DNA of 64,000 bases from Spirodela intermedia (GCA_902729315.2 LR746269.1:7476231-7540230), one strand, 5' to 3'. Counted from the stretch's first letter, positions 38,055 through 51,649 are shown. Made by a program: numbers and translations. Notes: a model not told the origin generated them from the sequence alone.

Positions 38055-39906
38055 ATGGGCTCGATGAAGTTTGAAGCCCTTGTTCTTCTCCCATTCATCC
38101 TTTCCTTCCTCCTGCTACAGCAGTCGCGCGCTGAGGTCACCCCGGCGGCTCCGGCGGACCCGGGCGTCATCTGCAATGGCACCCGTTATCCCGACTTCTG
38201 CAAGTCCGTGCTTCCCCTTGGTCGATGGGGCAACCTCTATGACTACGGTCGCTTCTCCGTCGCGCGTTCACTTTCCCAGGCGCGGAAGTTTTCCAGGATG
38301 ATCAACAAGCAACTCGCCAGACGGTCCTCTCTCTCGCAGCTAGCCGTAAGGGCGCTGGAGGACTGCGAGCTTCTCTCGGGTCTCAACATTGACTTCCTCT
38401 CGAGCACCGCGGAGGCGCTCAACGTCAGCAACAACCTTCTCGACCCGCAGGCCGAGCGGGCGCAGACCCTGCTCAGTGCGCTGCTCACCAATCAGCAGAC
38501 CTGCCTCGACGGCCTCAAGCTGGCCTCTTCGGAGTGGAACCTCATGAACGGCCTGTCGGTGCCGCTCTCCAACGACACTAAGCTCTTCAGCCTCTCCCTG
38601 GCGCTCTTCTCCCGCGCCTGGGTCCACGGTAAGAATAAGAAATCAAACGTCGGCCGTGGCTTCGTCCGCGGGGCCGAGTTTTCGATGAGGAGGGTGCTAT
38701 TGTTCGATGATGCCAACAGTGGTGAGGACGGCCGTCTCCCGCTGACCATGTCGCGCCGCAATCGCGAGATCTTCGAGTGGGCAACCGGTCGGCGGCTCTT
38801 GCAGGCCCCTTCCTCGAACCAGATCCTCGTGCGCGACGTCGTCATCGTCAGCAAAGGCAAGAACCGCAACTTCACCACCATCGGCGACGCTGTCAAATCG
38901 GCGCCCGACAATACCGACGTCAAGAGCGGCTACTTTCTCATCTACATAGTCGCCGGCGTCTATGAGGAGTACGTTGATGTGCCCAAGAACAAGAAGTATC
39001 TGATGATGGTCGGCGACGGGATCAACCGGACGATCATCACGGGGAAGCGGAACGTCGTTGACGGCTGGACGACCTTCAACTCTGCGACTTTCGGTACGTT
39101 GACCGCATTTTGCCGTCGGTTACCTTAGATTTCATGTCACATTAAAAAACAAAATCTGTTGTTGGTTCTTGTTTTGATTTATGAGCTATATAAAACATCC
39201 GAAAATCCTGGCAGCGGTGCTTGGCCAAGGGTTCGTGGCCATAAACATCACCTTCAGGAACACGGCGGGGGCGGCCAAGCATCAGGCGGTGGCGGTCCGT
39301 AACGGGGCGGACCAGTCGACGTTCCACAGGTGCAGCTTTGAGGGGTACCAGGATACCCTCTACACCCACTCCCTCCGCCAGTTCTACCGCCAGTGCGACA
39401 TCTACGGCACGGTGGACTTCATCTTCGGCAACGCTGCCGTGGTTTTCCAGGCCTGCAACCTCTACGCCAGACTGCCGTTGACGGGCCAGAAAAACATGGT
39501 CACCGCCCAGGGCAGGACGGACCCGAATCAGAACACCGGGACCTCCATTCAGGGATGCAGGATCCTGGCCGCCCCGGATTTGGCGAAGAGTGGAAGCAAC
39601 GCCAAGACCTACCTTGGCAGGCCGTGGAAGCTCTACTCTCGCACCATCGTCATGCAGTCGTTCTTGGACCAGCTGATCAACCCGGCGGGGTGGCTGCCGT
39701 GGGACGGCGACTTCGCCCTCAGCACGCTCTTCTACGCCGAGTTTAGGAACACCGGCCCTGGAGCCGGGACGACCGGCAGGGTGAAGTGGCCGGGTTTGCG
39801 CGTCATAAACGCCACTGACGCCCTCAACTTCACCGTCGCCAACTTCATCGTCGGCGATAAATGGTTGCCGACCACCGGCGTATCTTACTTGAGTGGGTTG
39901 ACCTGA
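38055..39906 (+). CDS. PMEI-pectinesterase (pectin methylesterase, type I), left-arm copy
   Basis: Exons 38055-39093 and 39215-39906 encode 576 aa. A signal peptide (about residues 1-26, [13 protein letters not shown] core) targets the cell wall. The inhibitor-like PMEI domain ([15 protein letters not shown] to about residue 190) precedes a linker with the pro-peptide cleavage motif RRLL (GRRLLQ). The catalytic pectinesterase domain follows: GVYEEYV, then [23 protein letters not shown] and [12 protein letters not shown], so the two catalytic Asp and the Arg are present. It removes methyl esters from homogalacturonan. The intron after SATF is in the usual place. The start MGSM is the one shared by both copies. 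N-glycosylation sites such as NDT and NRT are visible. The frame is complete with no lesions. Confidence 0.95.
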
Positions 39907-41128
39907 AAGCCTTCACCTTCTCCTCCTCCTCCGTCGTTACCCTCCTTCCCATTATCAAAATGTCTTAACCAGAAGAAGCTCCAAATCTCGAGAGGGAGCA
40001 GCTGTATGCATTTATTCGCGGTGCTTTGACTTATCCAATAAAATGCCCTCGCCCCCCCCCAAGCCCCCCAGGAGAGCAACGCATCTTCCCAACTGAATGT
40101 GGATTTAAAATTAATAGTTAGCGTTAGATAACAACCAAAGCCAGCTGCGTAGCTAAGATTTTTTATTGACCTCCCACCAATTGTCTCCCACTACGGTTGG
40201 CAGTGCCGCGTTTGGGAGGCATTCGACGAAGTCAATCCCTATTTTCATGTTAGACGAATAAAAATAAAGAAGGCCATACTCTTCGGGGATACTTATACAT
40301 ACTGGACGATTCGTAATTTTAAGCGGGCCTCTTTCCGAGACACACCGATTCATCTCCGTTGTACTTCTAAAGCTTTATAGATATTAAGTTTATTTTTAAT
40401 TGGCATTAAGGCACGTGACTGCGTATACACCAAATAGACGTATGCTCACTATTGTAGGCCCTTCACAAGACAACTTTGATAATTCAGGGAAATTAATGGT
40501 GAATATGGCTTGGGTAACCAATGAACATGGTACGTAAGTCCCAAAGTGGAGTAGGAACTGGCCTTAAATCCGGAAACCCCGATCTTGGGATTGATGCGGA
40601 TGGCATCTTCCTTCTTAGACTCTTTCATATGTGTAGACTTTCCACCCATGATCTCGTTCTCTCAATCCCACTCACCTCCTCCACCCTGTTCTCCTTCTTC
40701 ACTAGCTTTCGTGGGACACTAGCCCACTATGGCCATTGTTGGCATCCACCATGGCGGCATATCAAAAGCATTTCTTAAACATTTATGGGTCATATAGAAA
40801 GTTGGATCGGATGGTGTACATTCTGTCCTTAAGTCTTTAGACTAACTTAATATATTAATAATTAATGTATAGCTAGTCCTATCATATGGTCAATTAAATA
40901 AGTATATTAGCGTCTGCTTTAAAAGTGTTAGGATTATTTATAAGATTGTATACCCCTCACCAAACAACACTATTACGTAATCATGAATTTAATGATCTGT
41001 ATAACTCCATCAAGAACAATAGGCACATGATTACTTGCAATTGTGTCACCATGATTTACTTATAATAGACATATGCTGGTTATGCAATTAAAAGTAAGCA
41101 TAAAATATAATATGCAATCCTATCACAT

Positions 41129-41129
<1 letters not shown>

Positions 41130-41183
<54 letters not shown>
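41130..41183. repeat. GA microsatellite in the left arm
   Basis: An uninterrupted (GA)n of about 53 bp. The right arm has the matching CT tract at about 53130-53166, shorter and interrupted. Confidence 0.95.
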
Positions 41184-41186
<3 letters not shown>

Positions 41187-41763
41187 TTAAGGTCTTTCTA
41201 CTTCCACAGGAAGAGGGTTGGCAGAGCAAAAAACAAAATGAGATAGGAATGCCAACACTGGTGATACTGATTTATTGGAAGACCATGCCGCATTTAGCCT
41301 AGTAGCTTGGACATTGCATAGGTAGTATGACCCTTAGGTTCAAGTGAGACGAGAAATTATTTTAATGAATATTGTGAGAAAATAAAAAGGTGACCTAATG
41401 GGAACAATCACTCAATCATACAAGTTTTTGTGGATTCAGAATAAACTTCATGTCAACTTCACTAATTAGTTTAGCATGAGATTTCTTCCAACTCAGAACA
41501 ACATGTCAAAGAGCCTGACACATTTTTAGGGAGCTTTTGCTGTATCTTGGACTTGGGAAGATGCTGTCCCCTTAAAATGACTCACTTAGGAAGCCTTTAT
41601 TCTAGATTGAACTTATAAAGTGAGTCATGTTATTGAGATATTAGTGAGTTCTTGGCAGCATCTTATTTTATTAATTATTTCAATGTTAATCTCTTATAAT
41701 TTTATCCTAAGTTTTAGGCCATGTCATGATTCCAAAAATAGTTTTGTCCTTGTGACATAGTAA

Positions 41764-43122
41764 TGTTATTCTAGTTGTTATTTTAAGAAGTAATCAATTT
41801 TAAAATTTATTAAAACTAAATCTCTGAAAACTATGCTTTCAATTATTTATAATGCATAATAGATTTGGGTTGATCCACAAGGAAAATTTGGTATTATGCA
41901 ATGCACAAGTATTTTCAATGAAATATTTGGATAAGGTTAAAGACACAAAAAGGAACGAAAGAGGAAAGTAGACCTAAAAACTTTTCTAAATCTTTCACAA
42001 ACTCAAAATCAGAGGAACAAAAGAAAAAATGATACGAGAAATAAGATAAATTTGTGAAAACAATAAGTGAAAACACCTATGCCAGTAGCTAGTCTACGTT
42101 TGGGAGGGAACCCTAGATTGTATTAAAAATTGCAAAAAATACACAGCCAATGTGTTAAAATTCAGTGAGTGTTGAAAATCTCACAGAATCCACTATTTGC
42201 AAGATTCGTAAATAAAAAGAAATGCAGAATTAAACACGTACATAAACTAAAACATCAAATTTAAAGCATGAGAATGTAGTTGTTGTTGCTGCTATTGAGA
42301 GTGTATTGTCATCCCTGTTGTCACTATTGCCGTGCTCATCTCTTCCTTTGCCTATCACACCAAATAAGAGTTTGTAGTCACTACTACTATCGCCACCATT
42401 ACTACTGTCGCCGTCATGAGTGCCGCTGCCCTTATGCTCATCTCCTCCTTTGCCTATCACGTAAAATGAGAGTTCACAACCACTGCCATTGTCGTTACCA
42501 CTATTGTTGTTGCTGTCATGAGTCCCACCACTGCCATGCTCAGCCCCTTCTCTACCTATCTCATAGAATGGGACTCACCGTCACTATTGATGTTGTCACT
42601 ACCATCGTTGTTGTGGTTGTCATTGTCGAGATTTCTTGTTCTTCTGCTCATCACCCTCCTCTATCTTCTCTTTGTGAGTCCTAATTTTTGTCAATTGTGT
42701 GTGCTTCCCCTCTTTTCTCTCTCCTCTCTCTCCCTTTAAATACCCCCATTAGAATGGGCTAGTATGTGACCTGATAGCAGGCCAGCTCTAATGGGTTTGC
42801 TGGTCAACTTATGAAACAATTAAAAATTATGAAGAATTCATTTAAAATTTAAGCTACCCTTCTTCTAATTTTCCTACATGTAAATATAATTTTTCCATCT
42901 ATTAAAATATCCAGCATTGCATAAAAAAAACTTTTTGATTCAATTGAATATTCATGTTATAAAATATATAGAATTTAATACTTTTTGTATGCAATTCAGT
43001 AAACAATATAAAATTCACATAAACAACATGTTCACATCAAATGTATACTTTCATTAAGACATTTAAACTATAATGAAATCAAATATACATATCCTATCAT
43101 ATAATATTGAGGCTTTATGACA
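41764..43122 (-). repeat. 3' LTR of the Gypsy element
   Basis: About 1359 bp, colinear with 50520-51644, starting TGTTATTCTAG and ending GGCTTTATGACA on the plus strand. It is longer than its partner mainly because of an extra unit in an internal tandem repeat. A short purine-rich stretch (AAGGG on the minus strand) adjoins at 43123-43135. Confidence 0.9.
42331..42640. repeat. Tandem repeat of about 102 bp inside the 3' LTR, three units
   Basis: Units beginning with TGCTCATCTC or TGCTCAGCCC start near 42332, 42435 and 42536. Each carries TTTGCCTATCAC, an AATGAGA-type block and a trinucleotide-rich CACTACTATTGTTG stretch. The 5' LTR has only two units (about 50956 and 51057). Confidence 0.8.
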
Positions 43123-44499
43123 CCCTTGAACTTACCTCATTACTAGTCCCTTAGTAACAAACTTTAGAATAGATTTGGGACTAAAAAATATGTCATATTT
43201 TCATGACTGTTGCCAACTGATAAATATTTAATGATGTCGAAAATTGATGTTCAAAATGATGAACCTTCCCATGTTCTGAATTTCTTTGCTTGATTTTGTA
43301 GTTGAATTGAGATTTCTGTATTTGAATACTTCTTGAGATGCTAGTATAAGTTCCACTTCATTTCACTCAGAGAACTAATTTTTTTCCTTAACTAGCATTG
43401 TCTCTTACAAGATTGAAAGCTCATCTACATCCCACGAGTAACTTCCATCCTATATTTACAATCTTCGAGCATATGAATTGAAGATTCTATCTCACCTCTT
43501 ATTTATTACATCATCATTCTAATTGAAATTTCTGATTTTTTAGTTTTTTGACTTGCAGGTAGCTTTTCCTAGTTTGTGTTTTAATTGTCTAAAATGTGTA
43601 TTTGGAAAGCCACTACAGGACAAGTAGAAAACCCGAGATAACAGATTAGCAACTTATTGAGCTTGTCCTAAACGTGCATGTGGAAAGCCTCCACAAGACA
43701 AGTGGAAAATTTCATATTTGTGCTGCAATTGGGCCTTTCACTCTGCTATGTAATATGATCTATCAAGAATATGCTAAGGTTTAACACTCTTCTTATCACA
43801 ATTTCATTGATTGAGTTTCTATGACTTTAGTCAAATCAAGTTTTCAACAAGATTCTCTCATAGTAAGAAGATCATGAAAGTCAAGACTTGAAATGTAATT
43901 ATGTAAGATCTACTCCATGCAACTTACTATGTACCTCGAGAGTATTTTGGTATGAACAATCTCTCTTCTTACTACTAATTTAGCCAACTATCTTAACATG
44001 GTTAGGTCCAAAATCATTTCTACTACCTCAGTTTGACACAATCATATAGTGAAAATGACCTTTTTTTTATATTGAAGATGTGGGAAATATACATCTTGAA
44101 AATCTGTGAGTTTACAAACATGTGTGCAATATTTTTGAAAGAGTGCAACATTTTGAAATCAATGGTATCAAATATGAGCAACATTCTAAAATCCCCAACC
44201 TAGGACAAGATTGTCCTCAATGGTATCAAATATGCTAATATTACAAAAAAATTATGGAGGGGTATAGGAGAGGAGAGGTTACTATCGGTGATTATATGTA
44301 GATTGTCACAGCAGTAATCATAAACTTGTCGACATTAGGTTTTGGCTAAAAATAAGTTTTGCGTTAACTAATAGTTAGCTGCTGAAATATGTAAAATAAG
44401 AATAGAACATAACAAAACAAAAGAAAACCAAATATGACCTAGGTTACCTCCCAATAAGCACTAAAGTTACCATCATCAGCTAGATAGATATTATTTGTC

Positions 44500-47400
44500 A
44501 AAATCACTACACAAAAATATATTATCTTTTTGGTTTAAGTTCATACTTAAAGTAAGGTTTGAGTCTTTGGCCATTAACCTTGAAAACTTGGCCTGACTTA
44601 GGGTCTTCAATGAGTATAGCGCCATGTTCTTCTATATTGATTATATTATATGATCCATCTCTACTTTATTTTAATTTTCCAAGAAAGAGCTGAAGCCTAG
44701 AATTGTCAAGCCAAACATTTTGATTCAAAGAGAAGTGTTGATCGTAAAGTGTCTTAGTTTCGGCTTTATAAATATTTGAATTTCATATGCCTCATTTCAG
44801 AGTTCATCTAGCTCTTCTAATTGTAATATCCTATTTTGACTTGCCTGAGTTAATTCTAGGTTTAATTGTTTGATAACCTAATATGCCTTATGTTCTAATT
44901 GAACTAGGAGATGACATGATTTCTCAAATACTAGCCTAAAAGGGGACATAACAAGAAGTGTCTTATAGGTAGTACTATATGCCCAAAGAACATCATTTAA
45001 GCATCTAGACCAGTCCCTCCTACTTGGTCATATTGTCTTTTCTAGGATACATTTAATTTCTATATTGGATACCTCTGCCTGCCCATTGGATTGAGGATGA
45101 TATGGGGTGGTCATTTGTGCTTCACCCCATATTTCTTCAAGAGAGAAGAAAATTGGTTAGCTGTAAAATGTTCCCCTACATCATTGATGATGGCTTGTGG
45201 GCAACCAAATCAAGAAAAAAATATGACTTTGAATAAATCCAATGACTACTTTATGGTCATTGGTTTGAGTAGGTATTACTCCCACTTAGATGCATAATCA
45301 ACAACTAAGAGAATATATTCATATCCAAAAGTTTGGAGGAAAGGGCCCATGAAGTCAATGCCCCATATGTTGAAGAATTCTACTACTAAAATCGAATTTA
45401 AAGGCATAGCATCTCGCTTGGTGATGTTAAATAGACACTTGACACTTACTATAGGTTTTGAAGTATTCAAATGAGTCTTTGAATAAAGTGGGCCAATAAA
45501 ACCCACTTTGGAAAATCTTAGACGTAGTTCTACGACCTGAAAAGTGGCCATCACTCACTAAAGTACGACATAAATCTAATATACTTTTATATTCTTCTAC
45601 AGGTACATAATGTCTGAAATCTAATTAGGTCCTAAATAAAATAATTCTAGATCATCCCAAAAGTAATATTTCAATTTAGAAAAGAAGAAAATTTTGGTAG
45701 ATTTCCACCAATCAACAAGGAGTCATCATGTGACTAAATAGTTAATAATATGTGCATACCATGGTAGGCTTGTTTGTGCTATTGTCATTAGCTGTTCCTC
45801 AAGGAAGAAATAATGCCATGGGGTGTCATTAGCATTATTTAATCATGATAAATGATATGCTACTATATTTTCAAACCCTTTTTTATCTTGAATTTCAATA
45901 TCAAATTTCTATAGTAGAAGGATCCAATGAATTAGCCTAGGTCTGGTTTCTCACTTGGTGAGTAAATATTCAATGCTGACTGGTCTAAATAAACAATGAT
46001 TTTGGCTCCTAGAAGATATTTCGGAATTTTTCAAGGGCAAAAATTATAGTTAATAACTCTTTTTCTATGGTTATATAGTTCAATTGTACTTCACATATGG
46101 TCCAACTAGCATAGTTTATCACTACAGGTTTTTTGTCAATTCGCTGACCTAACATTGCACCATACCATAATTAGAGGCGTTGCACATAATCTCAAATGAC
46201 AATGACCAGTTAGGTGCACATAAAATAGGGATTGTAATCAATATTATTTTCAGTGTATTAAATGCTTCTAAGCAATGGTCATCTATCTGAAAATCAACAT
46301 CCTCACTAATAGTTGTGTTAATGGTTGTGCAATTTTTAAAAAAATTATATACAAACTTACAGTAAAAACCTATGTGCCAAAAGAAAGATCTAATCTGCTG
46401 AATTATTAGTGGTGGGGGTAATTTGACTATGATATCTACTTTTGCTTTATCTACCTCTAATCCGCTCTCACTAATTATATGGCCCAAAACTATTCCTTCA
46501 ACCATAAAATGACTCTTCTCTCAACTTAATATTAGTCTTTTTTCAAGACATCTAGAAAGCACCTTGATAAATTTATAAGACATTGATCTAAAGATGGACT
46601 GAATAGTGAAAAATCATCCATAAAGACTTCTAAATATTCTCCTATCATATCAGAAAATATGGCCATCATGCATTGTTAGAAAATGATAGGGGTGTTGCAC
46701 AAGCCAAATGGCATTCGTCTAAATGCGAATATCCCAAAAGAGCAGGTGAAGGTCATCTTCTCTTGATCCTCAAGGTATATAACAATCTGGTTGTACCTTA
46801 AATACCTATCTAGGAAGCAAAAATATTATTGTCCTACCAATTTTCCTAAAATTTGGTCAATAGAAGGAAAGAAAAAATGATCCTTTTTAGTAATTGTATT
46901 TAGCTTTCGATACTCTATACATACTCTCCATGTTGTAGGCAATCTAGTATGTATTTTCTCTCAATTTTTATTTTGTACAATAATAAGACTATACTTTTTA
47001 GGCACCACCTATGTAAGACTAACCCATTGGTTGTCAAAAATCACATAGATAATATCTGAATCTAACCATTTAATTATTTTCTTCTTCACAATTTCTTACA
47101 TATTAGGGTTCAATAGTTTTTACATCTCTTGACTTGGCCTAGAATTTTCTTCTACATAAATGCAGTGCATGCAAATATTTGGATCTATACCTTTTAGATC
47201 TGTCATTGTCCATCTTATTGCCTCTTTATATTTTTTCAATACTTCACTAACTTGTTGTTCCTATTTCTTAGTCAAATTAGAGGTCATGATAAGATGTAAG
47301 GTATCATTTTCCCTTAAATATGGATATTTCAAAGATTATAGTAATGGTTTAAAATCTATATTGTGTGTATACAATGAAGATGAAACTACTTCAGTAATAT

Positions 47401-50011
47401 TTTCATATGATGTGGGTCTGTGGTGACGGAGGATACTAATATGCTAGGTGTGAATCATTTGGTTGATATCTCTCTCATTTTGACATATCATTCATTGATA
47501 ATATTTAAGATATTACATTCTACATCAACTTCTAAATCAAGACATTTTGGAACCTTAAATATATCACTCACTATCATTCTACTTCCCACAGAAAAATTAA
47601 CTACATCTATGCAGTTGATGTTTCCCTTGGGTTGTCGTTAGAAAGGGGCATTCTTAAATAATGATGTATGACAAATTTCACATGATGACATATCTGAAAT
47701 AAGAAAATCTACAAGAAAACTACATCCTTTAATTTCACAATCACATCTACTAATCCTCTAGGTGTTTGGCTGATCTGTCTACTAATTGTAAGAACACTAT
47801 TGTGGGTTTTAATTTCCCTAAGTAAAATTGCTCATAAAGGACAGTTGGCATAAAATTTCACACTTGCTCCTAAGTTTAGAAATGTATTTTGAAATGAGAT
47901 ACCTCCCATTTTGCAAGAAATAAGTGGTGTGCCATGATCTTTCATTTTCTTAGGAAGATCCATTTGAATTATGACACTTGCATTTTTAGATAATTGGATC
48001 TTCCTGATTTTTCTATGTGGTGTGCAAAGTTTCTTAAGGGACATAGGTTGGGACATACCTAATGGCATTAGTAAGGGGAATTCTCAGTTGAAAATTCCTA
48101 AAATTTTTCATTAGTTCCTCTTTTTTTATTATTATTTTTTTGAGTTTTGGTTGTAAAGCCTTAGGAAAAGGCATTGGGATATGAGGATTACCAACAAGTC
48201 CATTAGATATCTTATGATTATCCTTAGTACTATTCTATTCTCTATTGTTTTCTATACCTAGTGTTTTCTATCATGAAGGGATCATGATCATCATCACTAT
48301 CAGAATCATCTATTAATTCTAAATTATACTCCTTAGATGGACATCCTATCAATGACATAATTTGTTTAGAATTATGAACAACATATGGATCATTTAATAC
48401 TTTTTCACTATGAAGATTGCTAACAGCTTTTGCAATCACATGTTGGAATGTTCCTGGAATATTAAGTGTAGAGTTTTGAATTGGCAATTGAGAGGTGAGA
48501 AGTGACAAAGTGTTCACATGTTGTGGGGCAAATCCAAGGGGGTATAAGTCCCTTGGATTACTCGTGGGTTGGCTAAGAAGATGTCCTTCTTCCCTACATG
48601 TAGTGGCTTCTGTCACTCTTCCTAATTCTCTTTTTACCCACTAGATGTTGTCTTGATTGTCTTTCATTAATTTCAGCATGCTTTGTTGAAAGGTAGCTTG
48701 ATGTTCCATCAATTGAGTAAGAGTTGGTTTGTACTGAAATGATTTGATAGTAAATTATAGCTCTGTTGTGGGTTGGAATAATTCGAATTTTCTTTAAAAT
48801 TTTGTTGATAAGGTTGATGTCTAGGGATAAGATCAGGGGGTATAAATGTTTGTAGTTTTTTTTGTTGTGTTTGAAAGTTTAGATATGTAGTCATTCTATT
48901 GGGTTGTGGTTTCCAATGAGGATTATGCTAAAATTTTACCCTTAGTTGGTATGGGTTTATATTAAAATTAAATGGAGCTTTTGACTAGTTATATGTGGTA
49001 TTCATTTTTTCCTATAGTTGAACATTGTATTGATCTAAATTTGAATAGTTTTGATCTAAATGTGCAGGGTCATCATAAATTGAAATACTACTTGTAGTGT
49101 TTGAGATTGAGATGAAGAGAAAGATTTATGTATGGGTTCTTGTTATGCTAAATTTTTGTCAAGTTTCTCAAATATTCCTCTGAATTTCTCTAATTTTCTA
49201 CTAAGCTCATTTACTTCAGATGTTAACACTTTATCTTCAATTTTTTTTAACTCATATACTCCTTTCTTTACTTCTATTTCACTCCTATCATATGTAGATG
49301 AAGAAGCATGATTCAATGAATTTCTACTAAGCTCTTCAGGTAATTGATAAGCTTCTTCCTCATCTTTAGCCATAAAAGTCCCTCCACATGAAGCGTCAAC
49401 CATTTGCCTATGAGTGTTGGTTAAGTCATCATTAAAGGCTTCTACTAATTTTTATTTCAGAATTCCATGGTGGGGGCATTTTTTAATCAATTCCTTTAAT
49501 CTCATCTAGGCCCTATGAAATGTTTGTCCTAAATTTTGTGTAAAGCTCATGATTTTTCTAATCATATATTTATTCTTGTCTGTAGAGTAAAATTTTTGGA
49601 TAAATTTATTTTGCAAGGCTGGCCAGGTTCTAATCCTCCCATCTATTGTGGTAAACCAATAGCTTGCCTCATCTTCAAGAGAAAAGGGAAAAGAGTGTGT
49701 CTCAAGGAGTCATTTGCTTCATCTATTGTGGTGTAGATCCTTAAGAATTCCTTTACATGGGCATACAGATTTTCATGTGATCTATAATAAAAGGTAGGTA
49801 GCATTTGAATTACAGATGATTTAATTCCATGTTTACATATAGGGTGTTGTAAGTTTTTTACATCAGTTGAAGGATTAAAGTAGTCCCTTAGTGATCAAGG
49901 AGGGTTTCCTACTTAATTTTCTATCATCTTTTGATCTATGATTTCTAGTGTCTCATTCTACTCTTCTATTTCTACCTTTACTTGGTCTTTAATTCCTAGA
50001 GATGGAGCCAT
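44500..50011 (-). pseudogene. gag-pol remnants of the Gypsy element
   Basis: Gag starts at 50011 (MAPSLGIKDQ) and is broken by stops within 50 codons; a later gag part is open at 49403-49143. Protease (48068-47832) reads LNLGAS where the active site should be D-x-GAS. Reverse transcriptase (about 46820-46150) shows FAFRRMPFGLCN, a stop at 46676-46678 and the YMDD-equivalent FMDDFSLF. Next come GIVLGHIISESGLEVDKAK and the RNase H start. Integrase (45554 downwards) has FNIWGIDFMGPF and YILLVVDYASKW, then TPYHPQSNGQAE and further stops. It cannot encode a working protein. Confidence 0.9.
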
Positions 50012-50493
50012 GAACTGTTAGGAATGTCAATCAAATGGGGCTTCAATGACAGCATGCCTAGCATGTAAGGTTCAATAAAAAAAGACAAATTCACTTTATT
50101 ACATAGGACAGAAAATAAAACTCAATATAAAGTATATGTGATAAAAATTCAGTAAAGGAATAATTGATAGTGAATAAATCTTATGTCAATGCAGCATGAC
50201 TATGAAATGAAAATAACTCTTTTATCATTAATTCAAAATCAAGTCCAAACCTTACCAAAATTATATATGGAGAAGAGTTAAAATGTAAACTTGAATTCAA
50301 AAAATTGAAGTTGAGGTTGTAGAATTTCATATGATCTATGCCATTCCTCTTAAAACTATTTCTTTGATCTATGCCATTTCTTCTTGTTCATCTTTTTTTT
50401 TCTATAAAAAAAAGACAAAACATTTTTAAAAAAATCAAGAAATAGACTCAACTAAAAAAAATCACTCATAGCATAGCATAATAGCACTATCTC

Positions 50494-50511
50494 TCTCCAG
50501 CAATGGCACCA
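50494..50511 (-). other. Primer binding site of the Gypsy element
   Basis: TGGTGCCATTGCTGGAGA on the minus strand, nine bases inside the 5' LTR. It differs from the common plant Gypsy site TGGCGCCGTTGCCGGGGA only by transition changes, mostly the kind left by cytosine deamination. Confidence 0.75.
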
Positions 50512-50519
50512 AAAAACAA

Positions 50520-51644
50520 TGTTACTCTAGTTGTTGTTTTAACAAGTAATCAATTTTAAAATTTATTAAAACTAAATCTCTAAAAATTATGCTTTCAATT
50601 ATTTATAATGCATAATAGATTTGGGTTGATACACAAGGAAAATTTGGTATTATGTGATGCACAAGCATTTTCTATGAAATATTTGGATAAGGTTAAAGAC
50701 ACAAAGGAATGAAAGAGGAAAGTAGACCTAAAAACTTTTCTAGATCTTTCACAAACTAAAAATCAGAGGAACAAAAGAAAAAATGATACGAGAAATAAGA
50801 TAAATTTGTGAAAACTATAAGTGAAAACACCTATGCCAGTAGCTAGTCTATTGATAGAGCATTGAACTTGTGTTTGAGAGGGAACCCTAGATTTTATTGA
50901 AAACTACAAAAAAAAATAGTCAATATGTAAAAATTTGATGAGTGTTGCTGCTGCAGTGCTCATCTCCTCTTTTGCTTGTCACACAAATGAGAGTTTGCAA
51001 CCACTACCACTGTCGTCACCACTATTGTTGTTGCCATCATGAGTGTCACCAATGTCATGCTCAACCCCTTCTTTGCCTATCACACAAAATGAGATTCACC
51101 ACCACATCAATTTTGTTCCTGCCATTGTCGTTGTGGTTGTCACTATCAAGATTTCTAGTTCTTCTACTTGTTGCCTTCTTCTATCTTCTCTCCATGAGCC
51201 TTAATTTCTGTTGATTGTGCTCGCTTCCTCCCTTTTCTTTCTCCTCTCTCTCCCTTTAACTAGCCCCCATTAGAATCAGCTGGTACGTGACTTGATAGTG
51301 GGCCAACTGTAATGAGTCTACTAGTTAACTCATTAAACAATTAAAAATTACAAAGAATTCATTTAAAATTTAAACTATCCTTCTTCTAATTTTTCTTGCA
51401 TGTAAATATAATTTTTCTATCTAAAAAAAATTCAACGTTGCATAAAAAAAATCCTTTTGATTCAATAGAATATACATGTTATAAAATATATAGAATTTAA
51501 TACTTTTTGTATGTAATTCAGTAAACGATATAAATTCACATAAACAACATGTTTACATTGAATGTATACTTTCATTAAGACATTTAAACTATAATTAAAT
51601 CAAATATACATATCGTAATGATATAACATTGAGGCTTTATCATA
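50520..51644 (-). repeat. 5' LTR of the Gypsy element
   Basis: About 1125 bp, same order of blocks as the other LTR, for example TAATCAATTTTAAAATTTAT and CAAATATACATATC. Differences of a few percent to about ten percent in the stretches I compared suggest an old insertion. Its outer end reads CATA instead of GACA. Confidence 0.9.
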
Positions 51645-51649
51645 TATCT

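Larger units (their letters stand above)
36596..41757 (+). repeat. Left arm of a large inverted duplication
   Basis: Matches the reverse complement of 52560-60299 from about CGAAGATAAAACA at 36601 through the pectinesterase gene to CCTTG near 41749. Homology includes the promoter flank, the gene, its 3' flank and a GA microsatellite. The upstream part (36650-37100) is open in both arms but with different frames and indels, so I do not call it a gene. The arm stops where the LTR element begins. Confidence 0.9.
41764..51644 (-). mobile_element. Decayed Ty3/Gypsy LTR retrotransposon
   Basis: Two direct LTRs (50520-51644 is the 5' one, 41764-43122 the 3' one) enclose gag-pol remnants in minus sense. 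The LTRs begin and end with TG/CA or a mutated form. The priming site, gag, protease, reverse transcriptase and integrase are in Gypsy order. The TGGYGCC-type priming site and the WGIDFMGPF integrase place it near the Athila/Tat group, by inference. There are many stops and shifts. Five-base flanks (AGTAA and TATCT) do not match, so no target-site duplication remains. About 1.3 kb between integrase and the 3' LTR has no frame, where Athila elements may have an env-like gene. Confidence 0.9.

Noticed and set aside
42280-42740. 134-codon Cys/His-rich plus-strand frame that looks like a metal-binding protein
   Set aside because: It is antisense to the element and produced by the 102-bp tandem repeat in the LTR.
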